Notes under the pieces: generated by a model
The model's input: the letters and a program-made list of their open reading frames with translations, nothing else
Database searches by the model: none
Told to the model about the DNA's origin: nothing
Shown: piece by piece, positions 20,878 to 28,198 of the stretch
Numbering within the stretch: position 1 is the first letter of the stretch
Layout of the letters: each line of letters starts with the position of its first letter
Program-made: the position numbers and the translations under genes
Assembly (NCBI GenBank): GCA_043763605.1
Contig: JAYULM010000452.1
Span: 1 to 29,746 of the forward strand
Length of the DNA stretch: 29,746 nucleotides
Origin: JACMIU01 sp043763605
GTDB lineage: Bacteria > Armatimonadota > Armatimonadia > Armatimonadales > Armatimonadaceae
Reading direction: 5' to 3'

Positions 20878-22491
20878 TCAGGAAGTCAGGGGCAGGACAA
20901 GGGAGAAGATCGCGCCCCGCTCTTCGCCGTGACCATCGATGCGCAGTTCCCCGCCGTGCGCCTCCGCGACATATTTCGCGAATGTCAGCGCGAGTCCGGG
21001 CGAAACGCGTAGCCCGTCCTGACGCGCCTCCACCTGATCGAAGCGATCCAGCAGATCCTCGCTCCGCCCGGACGGCACCGCCGCCCCGGTGTCTTCTACC
21101 CGGAACGCGACAGCGGGCGCGCCCGAGGGCAGGGCGTCCGCCGCCACGGAAAGCGTGATCCGCCCGCCGTCCGCCGTCCATTTGATCGCGTTTTCCAGGA
21201 GGCTGATCAGCGCGTGCCGGATGCGCCCGCTGTCCACATACAATGGGGGCAACTCCGGCGTATCCACCCGTAATTCGCACGTCACGCCCTTCGCCCGCGC
21301 CAGTTCCGCCACATGCAGGGCGGCGTGTTGCGCGACCGGGATCGGGGGGTACAACGTCCGCTCCAGCGGCAAGACGCCGTCCTCTGCGGAAGCAATGTCG
21401 AGCAAGCCGTTGACCATGGCGAGCGTTTTGTCCCCGCCCTTGATCGCCAGTTCGAGAAATTCGCGCCGCTCGGTCGCCGGTTCCTCGTCGCCGAGGTGCG
21501 CCGACATCTCCAGCGACGTGAGGAGCGACATGAGCGGCATCCGTAGATCCTGCACCAGCAGGCGCGTCATGTCCTCGCGTAGCCGCTCCGCCTTTTGTAG
21601 TTTGTCGTGCGCGACGGCGAGTTCGGCGTACAGGGCGCGCTCCTGATCGCGGAGACGCTTCTTCTCCAGTGCCGCCACCAGGCGCGCCTTCAGAATGGTC
21701 GGGTTGAACGGTTTCGGGAGGTAGTCTTCCGCGCCGGCCTCGATGCAACGGGCGACGACCTGTATCTCGTCCAGCGCGGAAACCATGATTACCGGCACAT
21801 GGCGCAGGTTCGCGTCGCCCCGGATCTCTACCAGTGCCTGATAGCCGTCCATGACCGGCATCATGATGTCAAGAAATACGGCGTCGCACGGGTACGCGCT
21901 CAGGATCGCCAATGCCGCCGCGCCGTCCGCCGCCCCCATCACCGGATAGCCCATCCCGGACAGGAGCCGCCCCAGCACCTCGCGGTTCGACGGGTCGTCG
22001 TCCACCACGAGGAGCGGGTTTTCGGCGGGGAAGAGCGGGACGACATCCGGGAACGGCGCGAGGATGGAGGCGAAGGCGAGTTCGGCGACCGCGCTTTCGT
22101 CCCGAGGGGCACGGTCCATCGCCGCCGTCAGAGGTGATAGAGGGGCAGGGGCACCGCCGCTCCCGGTGGGGAGTACCCCACCCGACGCCACCAATCGACT
22201 CGCCAGCGCGTCCGGCGTGAGCAGGGCGTTAAGCATACCGAGCAGGCGACGACCCGCGTCGCGGATCTTGGAAAGGTCACCGGTCAGATCGCCCAAGCCC
22301 TGCTCCTCGGCTTCGTCTAAAAGCAGTTCGCTGTAGCCGATGATGTGGTTGAGCGGGGTACGCAGTTCGTGGCGGGTCTGCGCCATCGCCCGCGTAAAAT
22401 CTTCCGGTAGCGGCATCGCCGTTACAGTCGCCGCCACCACGTCGCCTGGCTGTCCCTTTTCCGGTACCCCGTTCGTCGGTTGCTCATCCAT
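20878..22491 (-). CDS. HisKA-REC-HisKA-HATPase sensor kinase without transmembrane segments
   Basis: A 537-residue cytosolic hybrid kinase in unusual order. HisKA-1 at about 32-95 carries H41 (RHELRTPLNHIIGYSELL). The receiver at about 159-275 has DDD, phospho-aspartate D208 (FLDIMMP) and K260. A coiled coil (about 270-305) leads to a second DHp domain (about 304-370) whose H-box reads VQDLRMPLMSL, with Gln314 where the phospho-acceptor His should be. The C-terminal HATPase_c keeps the N-box (LLENAIKW, N434) and D467 in VEDTG, though its G2 box is poor (SPGLALTFAKY). The ATPase must therefore phosphorylate H41 or a partner protein. Its ATG overlaps the preceding receiver gene by 8 bases, so coupled translation is likely. 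Confidence 0.9.
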   Translation of the reverse strand: MDEQPTNGVPEKGQPGDVVAATVTAMPLPEDFTRAMAQTRHELRTPLNHIIGYSELLLDEAEEQGLGDLTGDLSKIRDAGRRLLGMLNALLTPDALASRLVASGGVLPTGSGGAPAPLSPLTAAMDRAPRDESAVAELAFASILAPFPDVVPLFPAENPLLVVDDDPSNREVLGRLLSGMGYPVMGAADGAAALAILSAYPCDAVFLDIMMPVMDGYQALVEIRGDANLRHVPVIMVSALDEIQVVARCIEAGAEDYLPKPFNPTILKARLVAALEKKRLRDQERALYAELAVAHDKLQKAERLREDMTRLLVQDLRMPLMSLLTSLEMSAHLGDEEPATERREFLELAIKGGDKTLAMVNGLLDIASAEDGVLPLERTLYPPIPVAQHAALHVAELARAKGVTCELRVDTPELPPLYVDSGRIRHALISLLENAIKWTADGGRITLSVAADALPSGAPAVAFRVEDTGAAVPSGRSEDLLDRFDQVEARQDGLRVSPGLALTFAKYVAEAHGGELRIDGHGEERGAIFSLVLPLTS

Positions 22492-22858
22492 TTGCGTTCG
22501 CTCGATTCAGCAGGGCGTCGATCTTTTCCAGCAGGCGCGGCAGTTCGACCGGCTTGGTGTCGTACTCGTCGCACCCGGCGGCAAGTGCCTTTTCGCGATC
22601 GCCCTGCATGGCGTGTGCGGTCAGCGCGATGATCGGCACGACCGCCCCGGAGTCGCGGATGGTGCGCGCGACGGCCCAGCCGTCCATACGCGGAAGGCTC
22701 ATATCGAGCAGGATCAGATCCGGCGACTCGGTGCCCGCCTTTTCCACGCCCTCTTCGCCGTCCACCGCCAGCGACACCTCATGCCCGCGCCGCTGAAGGC
22801 GGCGGCTGAGCATATCGCGGTTATCCTCGTTATCCTCGACTAAAAGTATCCGTGCCAT
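22484..22858 (-). CDS. Stand-alone receiver protein (DivK/CheY-like)
   Basis: A 124-residue single-domain response regulator with no output domain. ATG 22858 is chosen because an AGGAAGG lies just upstream with good spacing. Acidic pocket E8-D9 in VEDN, phospho-aspartate D52 in LLDMSLPRMDGW, T80 in ALTAHAM and K102 in DTKPV are all present, so it should be fully active. The LTAHAM and DTKPV pattern is that of DivK-type relays. It overlaps the end of the large hybrid kinase gene by 29 bases and the start of the next kinase gene by 8 bases, which places it as a shuttle between the two. Confidence 0.92.
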   Translation of the reverse strand: MARILLVEDNEDNRDMLSRRLQRRGHEVSLAVDGEEGVEKAGTESPDLILLDMSLPRMDGWAVARTIRDSGAVVPIIALTAHAMQGDREKALAAGCDEYDTKPVELPRLLEKIDALLNRANANG

Positions 22859-25800
22859 TGTTTTCCTTCCTGACATCTTCCCGTGTTGCTTCGTCCTTCA
22901 GTGTGCCGAACCGGCGCACCAGTTGCAGGATGTCGGCGTCGTGGTAGCGCCCTTTCTGCAGGACCGCCGTGACTGTGCCGTTCAGCCGCGCGAAATCTTC
23001 CGGAGTCAGGTCTTTCGCGGTGACTACCACGACCGGTATTTTCCGCCACTCCGTCCGTTCGCGCAACCCTTCCACGAACCCGAAACCGTCCACCTCGGGC
23101 ATCATGATGTCGAGCAGTATCAGGTGCGGCTGGGCGGCGTCCAACTTTTCCAGCCCGACGCGCCCGTTTTCTGCTTCCGTGACCCGCCAGCCCTCCGCGT
23201 TCAGGAGCCGCTTCAGGAGGTCACGGTTCAGCGGATCGTCTTCCACGAGCAGGGCGGATGGTTGCGTGTCACCGGTTTCGGGGCGGTACCGCCCGAGCAT
23301 CCGCACCAATTGATTTTTTTCTATCGGCTTGGGCAGGTAGTCGGACGCCCCGAGGGCGAGTGCCATCGCCTTGTTATCGGCGAACGTCTGGATGATTACC
23401 GGGATGCGCGCCAGGTCGGCGTCCTCCTTCAGCGCGGTTAGTACGCTCCATCCGTCGAAGTGCGGCATCATAATGTCGAGCAAGATCACACGCGGCATCG
23501 CCTGCCGCGCCAGACGGATTCCGTCGAAGCCGTTCGTAGCAGTGACGACGGCGTACCCTTCCTGCGAGAGCAGGCGCGATGTCAGGTCCAGAACCGCCGG
23601 GTCGTCGTCGATCACCAGCACCGGTAGTTGTGGGCGTGCGGCGGTTATCGCCTCTTCGTCCGACGTGCTCCCGGCGAACGCCATCGGGTCCACGACCGTG
23701 ACCGGAATGCGGAACAGAAAGGTCGAGCCTCGCCCGTACTCGCTGATTACGGACACTGCGCCACCCATCATTTCCGCGAACCGTTGAACAATCACCAGCC
23801 CTAAGCCCGTGCCGCCGTATTTGCGTGTGGTCGAGTTGTCGGCTTGTGTGAACTCCTGGAAGAGCCGCGACAGTTGATCCGGAGTCATCCCGATCCCGGT
23901 GTCGGAAACCGCGAAATCGACAACGGCGATGCCCGCCTCGTCCGTGGCGCGGGTCACATCGAGCGTGACCTCGCCTTTATCGGTAAACTTGGACGCGTTC
24001 GACAGCAAGTTGAACAGGTTCTGGCGAACCTTCGTCAGGTCGGCGCGAATAGCGCGCACGTCCGGGGCGACTGTAACTCCAAGCGTGTTGCCGTTTTTGT
24101 CGATCAGCGGCTTCACGGTGTCCGCCACGCTCTTTACCATGTCGGCGACCGCGAACGTTTCGAGGTACAGTTCCATCTTGCCCGCCTCGATCTTCGACAG
24201 GTCCAGAATGTCGTTGATCAAGCCCAGCAGATGCTTACCCGCCGCGTTGATCTTCTGCAGGTCGGGGACGAAACCGTCCTGCCCGACATCCGACGCCTCT
24301 TCCTGCAAAATCTCGGAATAGCCGATGATCGCATTGAGCGGCGTCCGCAGTTCGTGGCTCATCTTGGCGAGGAAGTCGGACTTGGCGCGGTTTGCCGCTT
24401 CCGCTGCCTCTCGCGCGGCGTCCATCGCCGCCAGCCGGTTCTTTTCGGTCGTAATATCGGTGATCGTGCCCTCGTAATAGCGCACCGCGCCGTCCGCGTC
24501 TCGCACCGCGTGTGCGTTCTGTAGCACCCAGACCGTTTCGCCGTCCGCGCGCACGAACTGCGATTCCCGGTTGAAAACACGCCCGTCCCGCTCCATCGCA
24601 GCGACAAAGGCTTCGCGGTGGCTCGGGTCGGCGTACAGTTGCGTCCCGACACTCTGCACCGCTTCCATCATCTGCTCGGGCGAATCGTAACCGCAAATCC
24701 GGGCGAGACCGGGGTTCGCGCGCAGAAATCGACCGTCCGGCGTCGTCTGATAGATCCCCTCGGTCGCGTTCAGAAAGATAGTCCGGTAGTTGTCCTCGGC
24801 TTCCTCAGCGCGTATCCGCTCCTCGCGCGCCTGCTCCCATTCCGATTTGAAGCGCGACAGGACGGTATTGAACGAAGTCGCCATCTGTCCCAACTCGTCG
24901 CGCGTTTCGAGCCGGACGACATCCACATCCGCCCCGCCGCGCAGGAGTTGCCCCGCCGCCGCGTCCAGTTTCCTCACTGCCGCAACCACGCTCTGGTAAA
25001 AGCCGACGAGCAGGTAGAGTGCCAGCAACAGCGACCCGGCGGATAGGGCGACCAGCCATTTTTGCTGGTCGCGATAGCCGTCCACCCGTTTCTGTATCAG
25101 CGTGGTGTTCTCGGTGAGTGCCTTGTCGGCGAAATCCGCGCCGGTCTGAATGGCGGCGTTCAAGCGCGCGTCGATGTCGGAAACCGGGGAACCGTTCGCG
25201 CGGTCTTCAAGTCCGCGCGCCAGCGATTCGCGGGCGGCGATACAGCGGTCAAAACTTTCGGAAAGGCGCGGTTTGATATTTCCGGTAGGGTTATACTTGA
25301 TCGCTGTATCAAAGCCCTTTCGGAGTTGAGCGGTGCCCGCGCGCATCAGGCTGGCAAGCCCGATCAGTTGCGCCTTCTGCTCCGGGGCGATAGCGGCGGT
25401 ATCGTTCCCCGCCGCCTCAAGGAGCATCTGCGCCTGGACGAACTGTGAACCGGCTTGCGGCAATTGCAGAAGTGTCGCGTCCATCAGATAATAGGTGTCG
25501 AGGTCGGGATCGAGGATCAGGTTCGAAGTATCCCCGACAGTTTTAATCAATGCCCGCGTTGTCTGGAGAAACGCCTCGTGCGCCTCGTGCGCCGTTTCCG
25601 GGTTTTTTGCTACGAGTACGTCGTCCCAAGCGCGCGTGAGCGCGCCGTACTCGGCTGTGGAACCGAGGGTCGCGCCGCTACGCGTGTCCTCGTTTCCTGC
25701 GGCGGCGAGTATCTGCTCCATTTCGGAGCGCGCCCCGCCCCATCGTGCCTGCGGGTCCCCCTCGGGCGAGGGCTTAAGGACCGCCAGTCGCGCCGCCCGC

Positions 25801-26030
25801 GATTTCGGGACCGCAAAAAGCAGTCGTACCAGACGGCGCAGGTAATCGTTGCCGACGATCTCTTTCGCCGAAAACGCCGCGTTGCGGTCGATACTCTGCC
25901 AGAACTGCACCGATCCCCAGGCAAGCGGGATGATAAACAGCACCGTGATCAGCGCGAACTTCGCCGGGTAGCGCAGTCGGTTCATTAAAGCGGCGGCGGG
26001 GGTGAAAATCGACATGTCGTGAAAAGCCAT
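22830..26030 (-). CDS. Membrane hybrid histidine kinase, HAMP-PAS-HisKA-HATPase-REC-REC
   Basis: A 1066-residue inner-membrane sensor. TM1 is at about 24-44 and TM2 at 325-345, enclosing a 280-residue helical periplasmic sensor with the DTSNLILDPDLDTYYLMD motif found in many chemoreceptors. Then HAMP (346-400), PAS (412-528, with WVLQNAHAV and YYEGTITDIT), HisKA with H559 (SHELRTPLNAIIGYSEIL), and HATPase with N678, SDTGIG (D710) and GGTGLGL (739-745). Two receivers follow: REC1 (803-918, D852, K901) and REC2 (927-1040, D974). REC2 has K1026 in LQKGRY instead of the usual KP pair. All catalytic residues for autokinase and relay are present. It heads a five- or six-gene - strand operon and is the only member with membrane segments, so it is probably the signal input. 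Confidence 0.94.
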   Translation of the reverse strand: MAFHDMSIFTPAAALMNRLRYPAKFALITVLFIIPLAWGSVQFWQSIDRNAAFSAKEIVGNDYLRRLVRLLFAVPKSRAARLAVLKPSPEGDPQARWGGARSEMEQILAAAGNEDTRSGATLGSTAEYGALTRAWDDVLVAKNPETAHEAHEAFLQTTRALIKTVGDTSNLILDPDLDTYYLMDATLLQLPQAGSQFVQAQMLLEAAGNDTAAIAPEQKAQLIGLASLMRAGTAQLRKGFDTAIKYNPTGNIKPRLSESFDRCIAARESLARGLEDRANGSPVSDIDARLNAAIQTGADFADKALTENTTLIQKRVDGYRDQQKWLVALSAGSLLLALYLLVGFYQSVVAAVRKLDAAAGQLLRGGADVDVVRLETRDELGQMATSFNTVLSRFKSEWEQAREERIRAEEAEDNYRTIFLNATEGIYQTTPDGRFLRANPGLARICGYDSPEQMMEAVQSVGTQLYADPSHREAFVAAMERDGRVFNRESQFVRADGETVWVLQNAHAVRDADGAVRYYEGTITDITTEKNRLAAMDAAREAAEAANRAKSDFLAKMSHELRTPLNAIIGYSEILQEEASDVGQDGFVPDLQKINAAGKHLLGLINDILDLSKIEAGKMELYLETFAVADMVKSVADTVKPLIDKNGNTLGVTVAPDVRAIRADLTKVRQNLFNLLSNASKFTDKGEVTLDVTRATDEAGIAVVDFAVSDTGIGMTPDQLSRLFQEFTQADNSTTRKYGGTGLGLVIVQRFAEMMGGAVSVISEYGRGSTFLFRIPVTVVDPMAFAGSTSDEEAITAARPQLPVLVIDDDPAVLDLTSRLLSQEGYAVVTATNGFDGIRLARQAMPRVILLDIMMPHFDGWSVLTALKEDADLARIPVIIQTFADNKAMALALGASDYLPKPIEKNQLVRMLGRYRPETGDTQPSALLVEDDPLNRDLLKRLLNAEGWRVTEAENGRVGLEKLDAAQPHLILLDIMMPEVDGFGFVEGLRERTEWRKIPVVVVTAKDLTPEDFARLNGTVTAVLQKGRYHDADILQLVRRFGTLKDEATREDVRKENNGTDTFSRG

Positions 26031-26161
26031 GGTAATCCGTCAGTCAGCGCGCCGTGTCCCCAGGGCATATCCTCCGGAAAAAAAGCGTATGGGAGATCAA
26101 ATGGTCGCCTAAGTGCTATTTGGGGAAGCAGGCGACTTTCCTATTGTAACACGGGTTAGTG
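26031..26161. other. Upstream region of the hybrid-kinase operon
   Basis: Between the hybrid-kinase ATG and element P1-B. On the - strand a TACAAT hexamer (plus positions 26143-26148) is a possible -10 without a clear -35. No gene is seen. Together with P1-B this makes a gene-free stretch of 334 bases (26031-26364). Confidence 0.35.
26104..26136. promoter_or_regulatory. Spaced inverted repeat upstream of hybrid kinase
   Basis: GTCGCCT (26104-26110) and AGGCGAC (26130-26136) are perfect inverted heptamers 19 bases apart, roughly 75-105 bases upstream of the kinase start. This is suitable as a regulator site or leader hairpin. Confidence 0.35.
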
Positions 26162-26361
26162 GTTAGGTGTTAGGGAGTGGGGATTAGTGAGTAGTTTCCG
26201 GACCGTGAACGGTTCCGCTACGCGCCTGCGGCGGACGCTCTGCGAGCGGGGAGACAGCGACGCGACGCTTCCCAAACCCGCAGGGTTCCCGCCGCAGGCG
26301 CGTAGCGGAACGGTTCACCGTCCGGAAACTACTCACTAATCCCTACTCCCTAACACCTAAC
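26162..26361. repeat. Palindromic element P1-B with heptamer arms
   Basis: Arms 26162-26234 and 26289-26361 are each 73 bases and match almost perfectly as inverted copies. Outer heptamers here are GTTAGGT, GTTAGGG, ATTAGTG; the core is TTTCCGGACCGTGAACGG then TTCCGCTACGCGCCTGCGGCGG. The right arm differs from the left at two core positions that restore each other in the inner hairpin (CGGTGAACCG for CCGTGAACGG). The central segment is the reverse complement of that in P1-A, with an AAACCCGCAGGGTT hairpin. It ends 3 bases from the stop of the M24-fold gene. Confidence 0.9.
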
Positions 26362-26364
26362 TCA

Positions 26365-27489
26365 TCACCTCTCCCAGATCGCCGGACGTGCCATTGTTCC
26401 CAGCGACGTTTCTACCGGGATCATGGGGAAGTCGGGGGCGGGGGTCAGGACCACGGGACCGGTCGGTGTGGCGAGGATCGTGTCCTCCGTCTTGGTCCCG
26501 GTGATCGACGGGTTCCAGGCGAACGCCTGGTTCGTCCGTACCGTCTCCACGATGCCCGGCTTTGCCATGTAGTCGCGCCCGGCGTAGCCCGTCGCGCCGC
26601 CCTGATGGTGTAAATTCCACTCGTCGCCGTAGCCGCGCACCGTGTAGGCTTCCTGCGCCGCCGCGAAAATGGCGGCGGCGTCCGCTCCGGGTTTCGTGGA
26701 AAGGTTCATCACCGTGTCCACGAAGCAACACGCCTCGTGCCGCCGGCGCAGATCGTCGCCGACCGCGCCGAACGATACCAGGCGCGTCGCGCACGCAATC
26801 AGCCCGAACGCTTCGGCGCACGTCACATACATCACCAGCCGCTCTGCCGCCTTATCGGTCGGGATTGGGTGCCGGTACTTTGAAATTCGCTCGTCGGACG
26901 CCACCAACGTCAGGTACGGTGTGACACCCTCGTCCTCTAAAAAGTGATCCAGCACCGCGCCGATCTCGTGTTCCGTCATCCCGGGGTCAATCGCCTGCGC
27001 CGTGCTACTCATCGCCTGCCCGGCGACCGCTCCCAGCCATTTGTACCGCTCGATCTCACCGGGCGTCAGTTCGTAGCGGAGCGATGCCAGATCCCCGCCG
27101 TCTACTATCGTCAGTTTCGCGCCGCTCATCATCGTGTCGGCGGCGAGAGTCCCGCCCCCGACTATCTTCGCGGCTTCCGCGCCCGGGCTGAACGTGTGCC
27201 AGGGTCCGGTGACGAAACGGAACCCCTGCGCCTCTAACTGCTCCTCTTCCTTGAGTCGCGCCTCCTCGATGTTGTCGCAAAGAAGGTACTTGCCGCCGTC
27301 CGCCGTGTACAGCGCATGCCCGACGCCCCCGTCGCTCCCTTTGACGACGTGGTTATCCCGCCCGCACGTCGCCCACGCGAAATTGCGCGTGCCGCTGAGG
27401 ATCAATCCCGAAAACTCTCGCTCCGCGAGAAACGCGACGATACGTCGGTTCTTTTCCTCAACTTCTTGCTTACTAACGTCGAATCGCAT
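26365..27489 (-). CDS. M24 (aminopeptidase P/creatinase-fold) protein lacking metal ligands
   Basis: A 374-residue protein with the two-domain M24 layout: N-terminal creatinase-N-like domain (about 5-135; LILSGTRNFAWATCG) and C-terminal pita-bread domain (about 145-370). True M24 peptidases bind two metals through Asp, Asp, His, Glu, Glu. Here the first Asp aligns with T223 or C224 (VMYVTCAEAF), the second with C233 (LIACATRLV), and the first Glu with N326 (FAWNPSITG); H294/H295 and E335 (KTEDTIL) remain. A di-metal peptidase is therefore unlikely. A creatinase-like metal-free enzyme or a non-catalytic binding protein fits better. ATG 27489 has GGGGGA upstream at normal spacing. It is divergent from the next gene and upstream of element P1-B. 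Confidence 0.82.
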   Translation of the reverse strand: MRFDVSKQEVEEKNRRIVAFLAEREFSGLILSGTRNFAWATCGRDNHVVKGSDGGVGHALYTADGGKYLLCDNIEEARLKEEEQLEAQGFRFVTGPWHTFSPGAEAAKIVGGGTLAADTMMSGAKLTIVDGGDLASLRYELTPGEIERYKWLGAVAGQAMSSTAQAIDPGMTEHEIGAVLDHFLEDEGVTPYLTLVASDERISKYRHPIPTDKAAERLVMYVTCAEAFGLIACATRLVSFGAVGDDLRRRHEACCFVDTVMNLSTKPGADAAAIFAAAQEAYTVRGYGDEWNLHHQGGATGYAGRDYMAKPGIVETVRTNQAFAWNPSITGTKTEDTILATPTGPVVLTPAPDFPMIPVETSLGTMARPAIWER

Positions 27490-27590
27490 ATCGCATCCCC
27501 CGTAAACCGTTTCGCCTCATTTCGCCGCGTCGAGACGCAATTCCTTCCGCACGATCTCGCCGTGCGCGTATCCATGCGGTACGGTTGATC

Positions 27591-27599
27591 TGATATAAT
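27591..27599 (+). promoter_or_regulatory. Extended -10 promoter giving an almost leaderless mRNA
   Basis: TGATATAAT is a perfect extended -10 (TGnTATAAT). Transcription would start near 27605-27607, only 5-7 bases before the ATG at 27612, and no Shine-Dalgarno is present, so the transcript would be close to leaderless. Confidence 0.5.
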
Positions 27600-27611
27600 C
27601 CGCACGGAATC

Positions 27612-28196
27612 ATGTCTACTTCCGTCCCATCTTCGACCCCGCCACCCGCCCCGCGCCGGAAAATGACGCCGCTCCGCGTCGTCGGCATCGGTTGCGGCGG
27701 CGTCGCCGCCCTGTCGCTTTTATGCGTCGTCGTCGGCGGTGTCCTGTTGCAACGCGAGCGCGGGAAACCCTACAACGCGGTGAGTGAAGTGCGTGGTTTG
27801 GCGGGCGTGGCGGTCTATCCCGGCGCGGCGGTCGATGAGGACGCGACTCGCGACGGGCGTGCGGTGGCACTGCTGATGCGCGGGCTGTATCCGGCGGACA
27901 TCACGACCGTGGTCGGCTTCCGCACCGGCGAGGAGCCAGTCAAGATCATCGCCTTCTATGATGCGTATCTGGCGAAATACGGCTTTACCAAAACCCGGCT
28001 CGGTGGCGGCGCGGGCGAAACGGGGGCGAGTTACGTCGCCGATGGGGTAACTGTCGTGATTCAGGTCCGAGAGGAAGAAGGCGAAGACCGGCAACTGTTC
28101 GTAATGCGCTTCGATACCGGCGAGAAGACCATGCTCCGCATGCCGCAGGACACGGTGCGCCCGGAAGATTTCAAGCGCGCCGGGGTGGGGAAGTAG
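27612..28196 (+). CDS. Single-pass membrane protein of unknown function
   Basis: A 194-residue protein: a Pro-rich cytoplasmic tail (1-20), one transmembrane helix (about 21-47, VVGIGCGGVAALSLLCVVVGG), then a soluble domain, probably outside the membrane, with GVAVYPGAAVDED, an alternating strand/helix section around YDAYLAKYGFTKT, and a C-terminal VVIQVREEEGEDRQLFVMRF strand. The pattern of a helix ending in KYGF followed by strands resembles small uncharacterised exported proteins that evaluate a quantity along a curve-like repeat, but I recognise no named family. Its TAG stop lies 2 bases from palindrome P1-C. Gene likely real on codon use and promoter. Confidence 0.75.
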   Translation: MSTSVPSSTPPPAPRRKMTPLRVVGIGCGGVAALSLLCVVVGGVLLQRERGKPYNAVSEVRGLAGVAVYPGAAVDEDATRDGRAVALLMRGLYPADITTVVGFRTGEEPVKIIAFYDAYLAKYGFTKTRLGGGAGETGASYVADGVTVVIQVREEEGEDRQLFVMRFDTGEKTMLRMPQDTVRPEDFKRAGVGK

Positions 28197-28198
28197 TG

